Shown one piece after another: positions 1-7,600 of a stretch of DNA of 64,000 bases; within the stretch, counting starts at the first letter, position 1; each line of letters opens with the position of its first letter. The notes beneath the pieces are model-generated. The model had not been told where the DNA came from. It ran no database searches and saw nothing but the letters and a program-made list of their open reading frames with translations. The stretch spans positions 1 to 64,000 of the forward strand of contig NZ_RKMB01000022.1 in NCBI RefSeq assembly GCF_003797765.1, in the 5' to 3' direction. This stretch comes from Ramlibacter sp. WS9 (GTDB taxonomy: Bacteria; Pseudomonadota; Gammaproteobacteria; Burkholderiales; Burkholderiaceae_C). A program made the position numbers and the translations under genes.

Positions 1-347
1 CCCCCGCCCTCCCCCGACGGGGGAGGGAGAGAAGCCCAGGGCGTGCCATGCAGCCCCGCGCCCGTCGCCGCCTTCATCAGCACGTGATAGCTCGGATGAA
101 ACTCCACCTGGTCGATACGCCGGCCGAAGCGGTCGTGGCTGTGCAACTGCGGCGGATGCACATTCGCCAATCGCGCATGCGCCTGCATCTCCGCACTGCC
201 GAGCAGAGCGCCCAGCTGCGAAAGCTCCGCCATGTCCAGCCCCGGCGCGTTGAACTTCAGCGCGTCGCGCAGCGGCCGGTTGCCTTCGAACAGGTCATAG
301 TCGGCCAGTGGTTCCGGCTGGTTGAAAACCTCGTGCGTGGCGGTCAT
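1..347 (-). CDS. AidB-like acyl-CoA dehydrogenase, N-terminal part (runs off left edge)
   Basis: An open frame reads leftward from the ATG at 347 to the window edge without a stop (115 full codons). The N-terminus (MTATHEVFNQPEPLADYDLF, then NVHPPQLHSHDRFGRR and QVEFHPSYHVLMKAATG) matches the start of AidB/isovaleryl-CoA dehydrogenase-type flavoproteins, which are acyl-CoA dehydrogenase relatives of about 550 residues. It is the last visible gene of the acyl-CoA operon, 24 bp after the reductase stop. Oddly, after the GTPWAS stretch the frame enters a GC-rich palindrome (7-27) coding Leu-Pro-Pro-Pro-Ser-Gly-Glu-Gly-Gly, where relatives continue with their dehydrogenase sequence. It may be an in-frame repeat insertion or a broken gene; the window ends before this can be settled. 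Confidence 0.75.
   Translation of the reverse strand, partial: MTATHEVFNQPEPLADYDLFEGNRPLRDALKFNAPGLDMAELSQLGALLGSAEMQAHARLANVHPPQLHSHDRFGRRIDQVEFHPSYHVLMKAATGAGLHGTPWASLPPPSGEGG
7..27. repeat. GC-rich REP-like palindrome inside a reading frame
   Basis: Nine-base perfect arms CCCTCCCCC and GGGGGAGGG flank a GAC loop. Repeats of this C/G-run type usually lie between genes in Burkholderiales; here it sits within the open frame of the AidB-like gene. Confidence 0.6.
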
Positions 348-371
348 GGCGGGTCTCCCGCGTGAGTTACA

Positions 372-1388
372 TCAAATCAGCTTGACCAGCTGCTTGCCGA
401 AATTGCGGCCCTTGAGCAAGCCCAGGAAGGCCTCGGGTGCCGATTCGATGCCTTGCGCGACAGATTCGCGCGGGCGCAGCTTGCCGGTCCCTACCAATGT
501 GCCGAGCTCCTTCAGCGCCTCGGGCCACACTTCCATGTGCTCGCTGACGATGAAGCCTTCCAGCTTGAGGCGATTGGTCAGCAGCAATTGCGGATACGCC
601 ATCGGCAGCGGCTGGCCATCGTAGCCCGCGATCATGCCGCACAGCGCGATGCGCCCGAACGCGTTCATGCGCAGCATCACGGCGTCCAGCACCATGCCGC
701 CCACGTTCTCGAAGTAGCCGTCGATGCCGGCGGGGCACGCTTCCTTCAGGGCCTTCGACAGCGAGCCCGCGTCCTTATGCTGCTTGTAGTCGACGCAGGC
801 GTCGAAGCCGAGTTCGTCGACCACGTATTTGCATTTATCGGCGCCGCCGGCGATGCCGACCACGCGGCAGCCGCGCGCCTTGGCCAGCGCACCGAAGGCG
901 CTGCCCACAGCACCGGCAGCCGCGCTGACGACCACGGTCTGCCCTTCCTTCGGCTCGATGATTTTCACCAGCCCGTACCAAGCCGTGACGCCGGGCATGC
1001 CCACCGCGCCTAAATAGTGCGACAGCGGCACGTGCGTCGTCTCGACCTTGCGCAGCGCGCCCGGCTGGTCGACGTTGACCACGCTGTATTCCTGCCAGCC
1101 GCCCATGCCCACGACCTTGTCGCCGGGCTGGTACTTGGGCGAGCGGCTCTCCACCACTTCACCCGCCGAGCCGCCACCCATCACCTGGCCGAGCGGCTGC
1201 GGCAGCGCGTAGCTCTTCGCGTCGTTCATGCGGCCGCGCATGTAAGGGTCGAGGCTGAGGAAATGATGGCGCACGAGGACCTGGCCATCCTGCAGCGCGG
1301 GCGTGTCGCTCGTCACCAGCTTGAAGTTGGCGGCAGAGGCTTCGCCCTGCGGGCGGTTGTCGAGGTGAATTTGCTTGTTCTGGGGCAT
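372..1388 (-). CDS. NADP-dependent alkenal/quinone reductase (MDR superfamily)
   Basis: This 338-residue protein belongs to the zinc-free medium-chain dehydrogenases that reduce alkenals, enones or quinones with NADPH (the leukotriene B4 12-hydroxydehydrogenase / YncB-like group). The N-terminal substrate domain carries the LSLDPYMRGRM motif typical of the group. The cofactor domain has VSAAAGAVGSAFGALAK, a Rossmann glycine motif. The start at 1388 follows the thioesterase stop by 8 bp, and an upstream extension of the frame would overlap that gene. Its place at the end of a beta-oxidation operon suggests reduction of unsaturated or reactive acyl products, which is inference. Confidence 0.88.
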   Translation of the reverse strand: MPQNKQIHLDNRPQGEASAANFKLVTSDTPALQDGQVLVRHHFLSLDPYMRGRMNDAKSYALPQPLGQVMGGGSAGEVVESRSPKYQPGDKVVGMGGWQEYSVVNVDQPGALRKVETTHVPLSHYLGAVGMPGVTAWYGLVKIIEPKEGQTVVVSAAAGAVGSAFGALAKARGCRVVGIAGGADKCKYVVDELGFDACVDYKQHKDAGSLSKALKEACPAGIDGYFENVGGMVLDAVMLRMNAFGRIALCGMIAGYDGQPLPMAYPQLLLTNRLKLEGFIVSEHMEVWPEALKELGTLVGTGKLRPRESVAQGIESAPEAFLGLLKGRNFGKQLVKLI

Positions 1389-1396
1389 GGCGTGGC

Positions 1397-1825
1397 CTAG
1401 TCGGTGGAAATGGTGTTGAGGGGATTGACGCTCTTGGCCCCGGTGGGCAGGCGCTTGACGTATTTGAAAGTGCCGGTGGCGTGCGCGCAGGCCTTGCCTT
1501 CGCTGTCGTAGATCGTGGCGTCGGTGAAAGCCATGGTGGCCGTGCGATGCATCAGCCGGCCCTTGCCGCTCAGCTTGCCGCGCGCGGGCTGCATGAAGGT
1601 GGTCTTCATCTCGATGGTGACGACGCCCATCTCCTTGTCGACGCTGCGCGCTGCGACCGCCATGGCGACGTCCAGCAGAGTCATGCAGGCGCCGCCGTGC
1701 ACCACGCTGAACGAATTGCCGTGCTCGGGCTTGGGATCGAAATGGATTTCGGACTGCCCATCCTCGAACAACTGCAGCTCGAAGCCCAGGTGATGCACGA
1801 ACGGGATGTTGACGCCGAATTCCAT
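1397..1825 (-). CDS. PaaI-type hotdog thioesterase
   Basis: A 142-residue single-domain hotdog protein. The VVHGGACMTLLD stretch at residues 41-52 is the conserved HGG helix segment of PaaI/4HBT thioesterases, and the length fits the family. Such enzymes hydrolyse acyl- or aryl-CoA thioesters in the cytoplasm. It lies 15 bp after the SDR gene and 8 bp before the reductase, in one operon of acyl-CoA enzymes, so release of stalled CoA esters is a reasonable role. The actual substrate cannot be read from the sequence. Confidence 0.88.
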   Translation of the reverse strand: MEFGVNIPFVHHLGFELQLFEDGQSEIHFDPKPEHGNSFSVVHGGACMTLLDVAMAVAARSVDKEMGVVTIEMKTTFMQPARGKLSGKGRLMHRTATMAFTDATIYDSEGKACAHATGTFKYVKRLPTGAKSVNPLNTISTD

Positions 1826-1840
1826 GCTGACTCCTGTTGA

Positions 1841-2632
1841 TCAGCCGCCGGTGACGACGCTCACGCCGCCGTCGACGGCGAGCCACTGCCCGGTGATGTG
1901 CTTGCCCGCGTCGGACGCGAACAGCAGTGTGGTGCCTTTCAGGTCTTCGTCATCGCCCAGGCGCTTCAGCGGCGCGTGTGCGGCCAGCTTGTCTTCGCCC
2001 AGCGTCTTGAGCGTGGCCTGTGTCATCTTGCTGGGAAAAAAGCCCGGGCAGATGGCGTTGACGGTGATGTTGTACTTGCCCCATTCGCAGCCCAAGGCGC
2101 GAGTGAAGTTGATGACCGCGCCCTTCGAGGTGTTGTACGCCAGCGTCTGCATCTCGGGCGGATTGCCGCCCAGCCCCGCGATGCTGGCGATATTGATGAT
2201 GCGCCCGTACTGCTTGGGGATCATGCTCTTCTTGGCAAGGTGCTGCGACAGGATGAAATAGCCGCGAACGTTCAGGTTCATCAGCTTGTCCCATGCCTCG
2301 ACAGGGTGGTCTTCCGCCGGTGCACCCCATGCGGCGCCGGCGTTGTTGACGAGGATGTGCACATCGCCCATGCGCGCCAGCGTCTCGTCGGCCAGCCGGC
2401 GAATGTCTTCTTCCTTGCCGCAATCCGCCGCGATCCAGCGCGCGTCGATGCCGGCGGCCTGCAGTTCGGCGGCGGCCTCCTCCAGGTCCGCGGCCTTGCG
2501 CGACGTGAGCATGATGCGGGCACCCGCCTCGCCCAGCGCATGAGCCATCTGCAGGCCCAGCCCGCGCGAGCCGCCGGTCACCAGGGCGGTCTTGCCCTTG
2601 AGGTCAAAAAGTTGTGAAGTGGTGCGGGTCAT
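1841..2632 (-). CDS. Short-chain dehydrogenase/reductase
   Basis: A 263-residue classical SDR. The glycine motif TGGSRGLG is at residues 19-26, the NNAG motif at 96-99, and the catalytic Ser150, Tyr166 and Lys170 (YNTSK) are intact. The C-terminus has the usual GQWLAVDGG strand. The start at 2632 is the first Met that gives the standard SDR N-terminus; the frame stays open upstream but reads non-family sequence. Enzymes of this kind oxidise or reduce 3-hydroxyacyl or other secondary alcohol groups with NAD(P). Position among acyl-CoA genes supports a fatty-acid-related substrate. Confidence 0.9.
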   Translation of the reverse strand: MTRTTSQLFDLKGKTALVTGGSRGLGLQMAHALGEAGARIMLTSRKAADLEEAAAELQAAGIDARWIAADCGKEEDIRRLADETLARMGDVHILVNNAGAAWGAPAEDHPVEAWDKLMNLNVRGYFILSQHLAKKSMIPKQYGRIINIASIAGLGGNPPEMQTLAYNTSKGAVINFTRALGCEWGKYNITVNAICPGFFPSKMTQATLKTLGEDKLAAHAPLKRLGDDEDLKGTTLLFASDAGKHITGQWLAVDGGVSVVTGG

Positions 2633-2720
2633 GCGTGTTGTCTCGGGTCGGTTGTGCAACTGCCCATTGTGCTTTCGCCCAGGGCGTTTGTGTGTCCCGG
2701 CAGCGATATGGCCGCGCCGG

Positions 2721-2924
2721 TTATCGGGCCGCGTTGAGGCGCGATCGCACGTAGACGAGCACGGCGCCAATGACGGCGATCAACGCACCGACGACGATCA
2801 GCGACCACCCCAGCGTGCCGTCTTGCGCACGGGTCGCCAAGCCGATGACGGCCGTGAACAGCCCGCCGTAGATGCAGGTCCAGATCAGGCGTTCGATCCA
2901 CACGATGGTGCGCTCCGTTGCCAT
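2721..2924 (-). CDS. Small two-helix inner-membrane protein
   Basis: A 67-residue protein with two hydrophobic segments (about residues 13-31 and 39-58) and a basic C-terminus. I do not recognise a named family beyond small membrane proteins of unknown function found beside acyl-CoA dehydrogenases. The start is fixed by overlap: its ATG (2924-2922) shares one base with the TGA (2926-2924) of the dehydrogenase, a pattern of translational coupling. The stop leaves 88 bp before the SDR start. Confidence 0.7.
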   Translation of the reverse strand: MATERTIVWIERLIWTCIYGGLFTAVIGLATRAQDGTLGWSLIVVGALIAVIGAVLVYVRSRLNAAR

Positions 2925-4753
2925 CAAAAAGCTTCTTCCGGCATCTCGGCGCACGTCGGGTCGCGGCTCGCGGCAACGTTCAACCAGGCGCCGATCTTCG
3001 GCAGCTCGTAATGGAAGAAGTACCGTGCGGCGCGCATGCGGCCCTGGTGTGCGGGGACGTTCACTGCCGCATCTTGCGGGATGGCCGTCGATACGTCCAG
3101 CCACATCCATGCCAGGACCATGTGGCCGAAGGCCTGCATGTAGGGCACAGCGTTGGCCAGTGCCTGCGCCGGATCTCCGGTAGCCCACGCGGCTCGCGTC
3201 GCGGCGCCCACTTGCTCAAGGGCATCACGCAAAGCCTTCGCATGGTCGGCCAGGTCACTGCGCCCAAGGGACCGGTCTATGGTCGCGCGAATGCGTTCGG
3301 CCACCAGCTCCAGCCCGCGGCCGCCTTCCATCAGGACCTTCCGCCCGAGCAGATCCGCCGCTTGAATGCCATGGGTGCCTTCGTGAATCATGTTCAGGCG
3401 ATTGTCGCGCCAGTATTGCTCCACCGGGAAATCACGCGTGTAACCGTAGCCGCCGTGCACCTGGATCGCGAGGGAGTTCGCCTCCAGGCACCATTCGCTC
3501 GGCCAGCTCTTGGCAATCGGCGTGAGCACTTCGAGCAGCAAACGCGCTTCGTTCGCGGACTCGGGCGATCCCGTGTGCTGCTCGTCGACCAGCCGCGCGC
3601 AATAAAGCATCAGCGCCAGCGAGCCTTCGCCGTACGACTTCTGCGCGAGCAGCATGCGTTTGACGTCGGCGTGTTCGATGATGCGCACCTGCGGTTGCGC
3701 TGCGTCCTTGCCCGCCGGTCCAACGGGCCTGCCCTGCGGGCGGTTCTTCGCATAGTCGAGGGACGCGTAGTAGCCCGCCAGGCCCAGCGATGTCGCGGCC
3801 ATGCCGATGCCGATGCGCGCCTCATTCATCATGTGGAACATGCAGCGCAGGCCCTCGTGCGGCTTGCCCACGAGGTAGCCGATCGCACCCGCGCCGCCCC
3901 GCACCGGGTACTTGCCCTCGCCGAAGTTGAGCAGCGTGTTGGTGGTGCCGCGCCAGCCGAGCTTGTGGTTCAGGCCCGCCAGCGCGACGTCGTTGCGCTC
4001 GCCGGTCAACTGGCCGCTGTCGTCCACCAGCTTCTTCGGAACGATGAAGAGGGAAATGCCCTTGGTGCCCGGGATCAGCTTGCCGTCGGGGCCCGGAATC
4101 TTCGCCAGGACGAGGTGGATGATGTTTTCAGCGAGCTCGTTCTCGCCGGCAGATATCCACATCTTGTTGCCGCGAAGCCGGTAGCGCGGGCCGAGCGCAT
4201 CGGACTCGAAGTCCGCGCCATCGGGGGTCGCGCGCGTCGTGATGTCCGACAGCGACGAGCCGGCCTGCGGCTCCGACAGGCACATGGTGCCCGTGAACCG
4301 TCCGCCGAATTCATTGCGCGCAAACACGGCCTTCTGCGCTTCCGTGCCGTGCACGAGCAGCAGGTTCGCGTTGCCCTTGGTCAGCAGGCTCGAACCGATG
4401 CTCACCGAAGCCATTGCAAAGAATCCATTGGCCGCGGCTTCGATGGTATAGGGCAACTGCATGCCGCCCTCTTCGTAGTCCTGCGCCGCGCTGACCATGC
4501 CGGACTCCACATAGGCGCGGTGCGCATCGTGCGTCGCCTGCGGCAAGATCACCTTCTCGCCGTCGAAGCGTGGCTCCTCGGTGTCCACCAGCCGGTTGAA
4601 GGGCGCGTACTTCTCACGCGCGATGCGCTCGCAGGTGTCGAGCACCGCGTCGAAGGTTTCGCGTGAGTGATCGGCGAAGCGCTCTCGCGCGTTGAGCCCT
4701 TCGGCCTTGAGCCAGTTGTAGAGGAGGAAATCGAGGGTGGGACGCAGGGTCAT
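2924..4753 (-). CDS. Acyl-CoA dehydrogenase (long, about 600-residue class)
   Basis: A 609-residue flavoprotein of the enlarged acyl-CoA dehydrogenase class (FadE5/DmdC-like). Family signatures are visible: MCLSEPQAGSSLSD in the FAD/acyl-CoA region, NKMWISAGE, and near the C-terminal half VHGGYGYTRDFPVEQYWRD with the usual loop. It catalyses the first step of acyl-CoA beta-oxidation, passing electrons to ETF. The start at 4753 gives a normal N-terminus (MTLRPTLDFLLYNW). The open frame extends upstream only through the REP-like repeat at 4766-4826. The chain length of its substrate is not evident. Confidence 0.92.
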   Translation of the reverse strand: MTLRPTLDFLLYNWLKAEGLNARERFADHSRETFDAVLDTCERIAREKYAPFNRLVDTEEPRFDGEKVILPQATHDAHRAYVESGMVSAAQDYEEGGMQLPYTIEAAANGFFAMASVSIGSSLLTKGNANLLLVHGTEAQKAVFARNEFGGRFTGTMCLSEPQAGSSLSDITTRATPDGADFESDALGPRYRLRGNKMWISAGENELAENIIHLVLAKIPGPDGKLIPGTKGISLFIVPKKLVDDSGQLTGERNDVALAGLNHKLGWRGTTNTLLNFGEGKYPVRGGAGAIGYLVGKPHEGLRCMFHMMNEARIGIGMAATSLGLAGYYASLDYAKNRPQGRPVGPAGKDAAQPQVRIIEHADVKRMLLAQKSYGEGSLALMLYCARLVDEQHTGSPESANEARLLLEVLTPIAKSWPSEWCLEANSLAIQVHGGYGYTRDFPVEQYWRDNRLNMIHEGTHGIQAADLLGRKVLMEGGRGLELVAERIRATIDRSLGRSDLADHAKALRDALEQVGAATRAAWATGDPAQALANAVPYMQAFGHMVLAWMWLDVSTAIPQDAAVNVPAHQGRMRAARYFFHYELPKIGAWLNVAASRDPTCAEMPEEAF

Positions 4754-4765
4754 GGGTGTCTCGTC

Positions 4766-4826
4766 ATTCCCGCGGAGGCGGGAATCCAGGGCTTCCAATG
4801 CTTTGGATCCCCGCCTCCGCGGGGAT
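4766..4826. repeat. Paired REP elements facing each other (BIME-like)
   Basis: Two short palindromes lie in inverted orientation between the thiolase and the dehydrogenase. The first is ATTCCCGC-GGAG-GCGGGAAT (4766-4785). The second is ATCCCCGC-CTCC-GCGGGGAT (4807-4826). The flanks GTCAT and ATCCA are also mirrored, so the whole is a head-to-head pair of about 28-base units. Related single units occur at 24475-24496 and 58286-58306. It could act as a transcript-processing or stabilising hairpin in the operon. Confidence 0.8.
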
Positions 4827-4831
4827 GACAT

Positions 4832-6007
4832 TCAGAGGACTTCGAACACCCCTGCCGCGCCCATGCCGCCGCCGATGCACATGGTCACCACGACTTTCTT
4901 CGCGCCGCGGCGCTTGCCTTCGATCAGCGCGTGCCCCGTCAGGCGTTGGCCCGACACACCATACGGGTGGCCGACGGCAATGGCGCCGCCGTTCACGTTC
5001 AGGCGGTCCGCCGGAATGCCCAGCTTGTCGCGGCAGTAGATCACCTGCACGGCGAAAGCCTCGTTCAGTTCCCACAGGTCGATGTCGCTGACTTTCAGGC
5101 CCAGCTTCTTCAACACCTTGGGCACGGCGAAAACGGGGCCGATGCCCATTTCGTCCGGCTCGCAGCCGGCCACGGCGAAGCCGAGGAAGCGGCCCAGGGG
5201 CTTGAGGTTGTTCTTGCTCGCGTACTCTTCGCTCACCACCACGCAGGCGCCGGCGCCGTCGGAGAACTGGCTGGCATTGCCGGCGGAGATCACACCACCC
5301 GGCAGTGCGGGCTTGATGCCGCTGATGCCTTCCTTGGTCGTGCCTTCACGCGTACCTTCGTCCTTGGAGACGGTGACTTCCTTTGTGCGCAGGCCCATCA
5401 CCGGGTCGGCCACGCCGGCCTTCACGGTGATCGGTGCGATCTCGGCGTCGAACTTGCCTTCGGCTTGCGCGGCGCAGGCCTTCTGCTGGCTGGCGGCGCC
5501 GTACTCGTCCATCACGTCGCGCGAGATGTTGTAGCGCTTGGCAACCTGCTCGGCCGTCTGCAGCATCGACCAGTAGATTTCGGGCTTGATCTTGTCCAGC
5601 TCCGGGTCGCGCATCATGTGCAGGTTCATTTCCTGCTGCACGCACGAGATGCTTTCCACGCCACCGGCCACGTACACGTCGCCTTCACCCGCGATCACGC
5701 GCTGGGCTGCCAGGGCGATGGTCTGCAGGCCGGAGGAGCAGAAACGGTTCACCGTCAGGCCCGACACCGAGACCGGCATGCCGGCCATGATGGCAATCTG
5801 GCGCGCGATGTTGGCGCCGGTCGCGCCTTCAGGGTTCGCGCAGCCCATGATCACGTCTTCCACGTGCGCGGCATCGATGCCGGCGCGCTGGACCGCGTGC
5901 TTGACGGCGTGGCCGCCCAGCGTCGCGCCGTGGGTCATGTTGAAGGAACCCTTCCAGCTCTTGGCCAGGGGCGTGCGGGCGGTGGAGACGATAACTGCAT
6001 TGGACAT
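4832..6007 (-). CDS. Acetyl-CoA acyltransferase (thiolase)
   Basis: A 391-residue thiolase, the usual family length. The nucleophilic Cys90 sits in VNRFCSSGLQT. The C-terminal active-site blocks are NVNGGAIAVGHPYGVSG and CIGGGMGAAG. It cleaves 3-ketoacyl-CoA to acetyl-CoA plus a shortened acyl-CoA, the last step of beta-oxidation. The start at 6007 is preceded on the minus strand by an AAAGG ribosome site. Context with the fadB-like gene, acyl-CoA dehydrogenase and thioesterase supports a degradative rather than biosynthetic thiolase. Confidence 0.94.
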   Translation of the reverse strand: MSNAVIVSTARTPLAKSWKGSFNMTHGATLGGHAVKHAVQRAGIDAAHVEDVIMGCANPEGATGANIARQIAIMAGMPVSVSGLTVNRFCSSGLQTIALAAQRVIAGEGDVYVAGGVESISCVQQEMNLHMMRDPELDKIKPEIYWSMLQTAEQVAKRYNISRDVMDEYGAASQQKACAAQAEGKFDAEIAPITVKAGVADPVMGLRTKEVTVSKDEGTREGTTKEGISGIKPALPGGVISAGNASQFSDGAGACVVVSEEYASKNNLKPLGRFLGFAVAGCEPDEMGIGPVFAVPKVLKKLGLKVSDIDLWELNEAFAVQVIYCRDKLGIPADRLNVNGGAIAVGHPYGVSGQRLTGHALIEGKRRGAKKVVVTMCIGGGMGAAGVFEVL

Positions 6008-6039
6008 GGGAAGGCCTTTCGAGGAAGAGTGTGCGTGGT

Positions 6040-7587
6040 TCAGGCGAGGGCCACCGTGGAACCGGCTTCGCCGGGCCACTGGTGGCGCCCCCTAGAGGGG
6101 GAGGCGCCGAAGGCGCTTCGGGGGTGGTTCAAGTTCTGCAGCAGCTGGTTGTAAAAGCGCACCAGCTCGGCGAGGTTGGCCGTCGCGATGCGTTCATTGG
6201 TGCCGTGGAAGCGCGGCAAATCTTCCGGCTTGGCGCGCACGGGCGAGAAACGGTAGATGTGGTCGGACAGCCCGGCGAAGTGGTGCGAGTCGGTGGCGCC
6301 GATCATCAGGCCCGGCGCGACGACGGTGTCCGGAAACAGCGAGCGCACGGTGCGATTGATCAGCTGGTAAGAGGCCGACTGCGTGGGCGACACGGGCGAT
6401 GGCTCGGAGCCGGGCAGCGCGATCAATTCGAAGCGGTCGTTGGCCACTTTGTCCTTGACGTGCTGCATGACGCTTTCCCGCGTGTCGCCCGGCAGCAGCC
6501 GGAAGTTCACCGTGGCCTCGGCCACGCCGGGAAGCACGTTGTCCTTGTTACCCGCATTGACGATGGTCAGCGCCGTGGTCGTGCGCACCACCGCATTGGT
6601 GTTGGCGCCCTTCTCGAGCTGCGACAGCACCACCGGGCCGAACAGCCACAGGTTGGACAGCGCCACGCGCTGAAAGCCGCTCATCTCGGGCGCGACGGTT
6701 TCGAACATTTCACGCGCCACGCCGCGCAGGCTGGCCGGCAGCTGCTCGTCGTCCAGGCGCCGCAACGCCGCGCTCATCATCGCGATGGCGCTGCTGCCCT
6801 TGGGCGGCGGCATCGACGAATGGCCGGGCGTGGCCGGCACCTTCAGCACCACCGAGAGGTAGCCCTTTTCCGCGATGCCGATCAGCGCCGCGGGCTTGTT
6901 CAGCCCGGGCATGACGCCGTCGATGATCAGCAGGCCTTCGTCGATGATGAAGTCGAGCTTGGTACCGCGCGACTCCAGCAGCTTGGCGATCTGCACCGCG
7001 CCGCGCTGGCCGCCGACTTCCTCGTCGGCGCCGAAAGCCAGGTGCACCGTCTGGCGCGGCTGGAAGCCGCCGGCCAGCAGCATCTCGACCGCTTCGAGTT
7101 GAGCAATCAGGTTGGCCTTGTCGTCCCAGGCGCCGCGGCCCCAGACGAAGCCGTCCTTGATCTCGCCGCTGAACGTGCCGGCTTTCCAATTCGCCTCGGT
7201 GCCCGGCGCGATCGGCACCACGTCCTGGTGCGCCATCAGCATGATGGGCTTGGCCTTCGTGTCCGTGCCGGGCCAGGTGTAGAGCAGGCTCAGGTCCCCC
7301 ACCACCTCGCGCTTGAGCGCGGCATGGACCTTGGGAAAGCGTTGCTGCAGAAACGCATGGAACTTGCGGAACTCATCGGCGTTCTGCTGCGCGTCGACGG
7401 CGCTGGACACCGTGTTGAAGCGGATCGCCCCGGCAAGCTTGTCGGCCACGCCCTTCTCGTCCACCGCCAGCGGCGGCGCGGGCGGCACGTCGAGCTGGCG
7501 CGAGCCATGGCGCAGCGTGTTGATGGCCACGGCGGCCACCAGCAGCAACACCAAAGCCAGCACCAGCAGCAACGCGCGCTTGATCAC
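6040..7587 (-). CDS. Membrane-anchored M20-family metallopeptidase
   Basis: A 515-residue protein with an N-terminal membrane segment (residues 4-23) followed by an M20/carboxypeptidase-S-like catalytic domain. Metal-site motifs are visible: MAHQDVVP with His120, WGRGAWDDK with Asp155, ADEEVGG, and late GATDSHHFAG. It probably cleaves small peptides or N-acyl amino acids on the periplasmic side. It sits between the fadB-like and thiolase genes with gaps of 13 and 32 bp. About 20 C-terminal residues are encoded by a REP-like repeat (6085-6124), so the natural C-terminus probably ended near the FYNQLLQNL stretch. Confidence 0.87.
   Translation of the reverse strand: MIKRALLLVLALVLLLVAAVAINTLRHGSRQLDVPPAPPLAVDEKGVADKLAGAIRFNTVSSAVDAQQNADEFRKFHAFLQQRFPKVHAALKREVVGDLSLLYTWPGTDTKAKPIMLMAHQDVVPIAPGTEANWKAGTFSGEIKDGFVWGRGAWDDKANLIAQLEAVEMLLAGGFQPRQTVHLAFGADEEVGGQRGAVQIAKLLESRGTKLDFIIDEGLLIIDGVMPGLNKPAALIGIAEKGYLSVVLKVPATPGHSSMPPPKGSSAIAMMSAALRRLDDEQLPASLRGVAREMFETVAPEMSGFQRVALSNLWLFGPVVLSQLEKGANTNAVVRTTTALTIVNAGNKDNVLPGVAEATVNFRLLPGDTRESVMQHVKDKVANDRFELIALPGSEPSPVSPTQSASYQLINRTVRSLFPDTVVAPGLMIGATDSHHFAGLSDHIYRFSPVRAKPEDLPRFHGTNERIATANLAELVRFYNQLLQNLNHPRSAFGASPSRGRHQWPGEAGSTVALA
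6085..6124. repeat. REP-like element forming the 3' end of the M20 peptidase gene
   Basis: GC-rich composite palindrome: CCCCC-TAGA-GGGGG (6088-6101) followed by GCGCC-GAA-GGCGC. The sequence class (GAAGCGCCTTCGGCGCC plus CCCCCTCTAGGGGG on the minus strand) is, from memory, widespread in Comamonadaceae intergenic regions. Here it is translated through as part of the M20 peptidase C-terminus. Confidence 0.7.
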
Positions 7588-7600
7588 GGTACTTCGCGCC

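Noticed and set aside
2629..2770. N-terminal extension of the SDR gene to 2770
   Set aside because: The extra 46 residues are Arg-rich and unlike any SDR start; the Met at 2632 gives the normal N-terminus.
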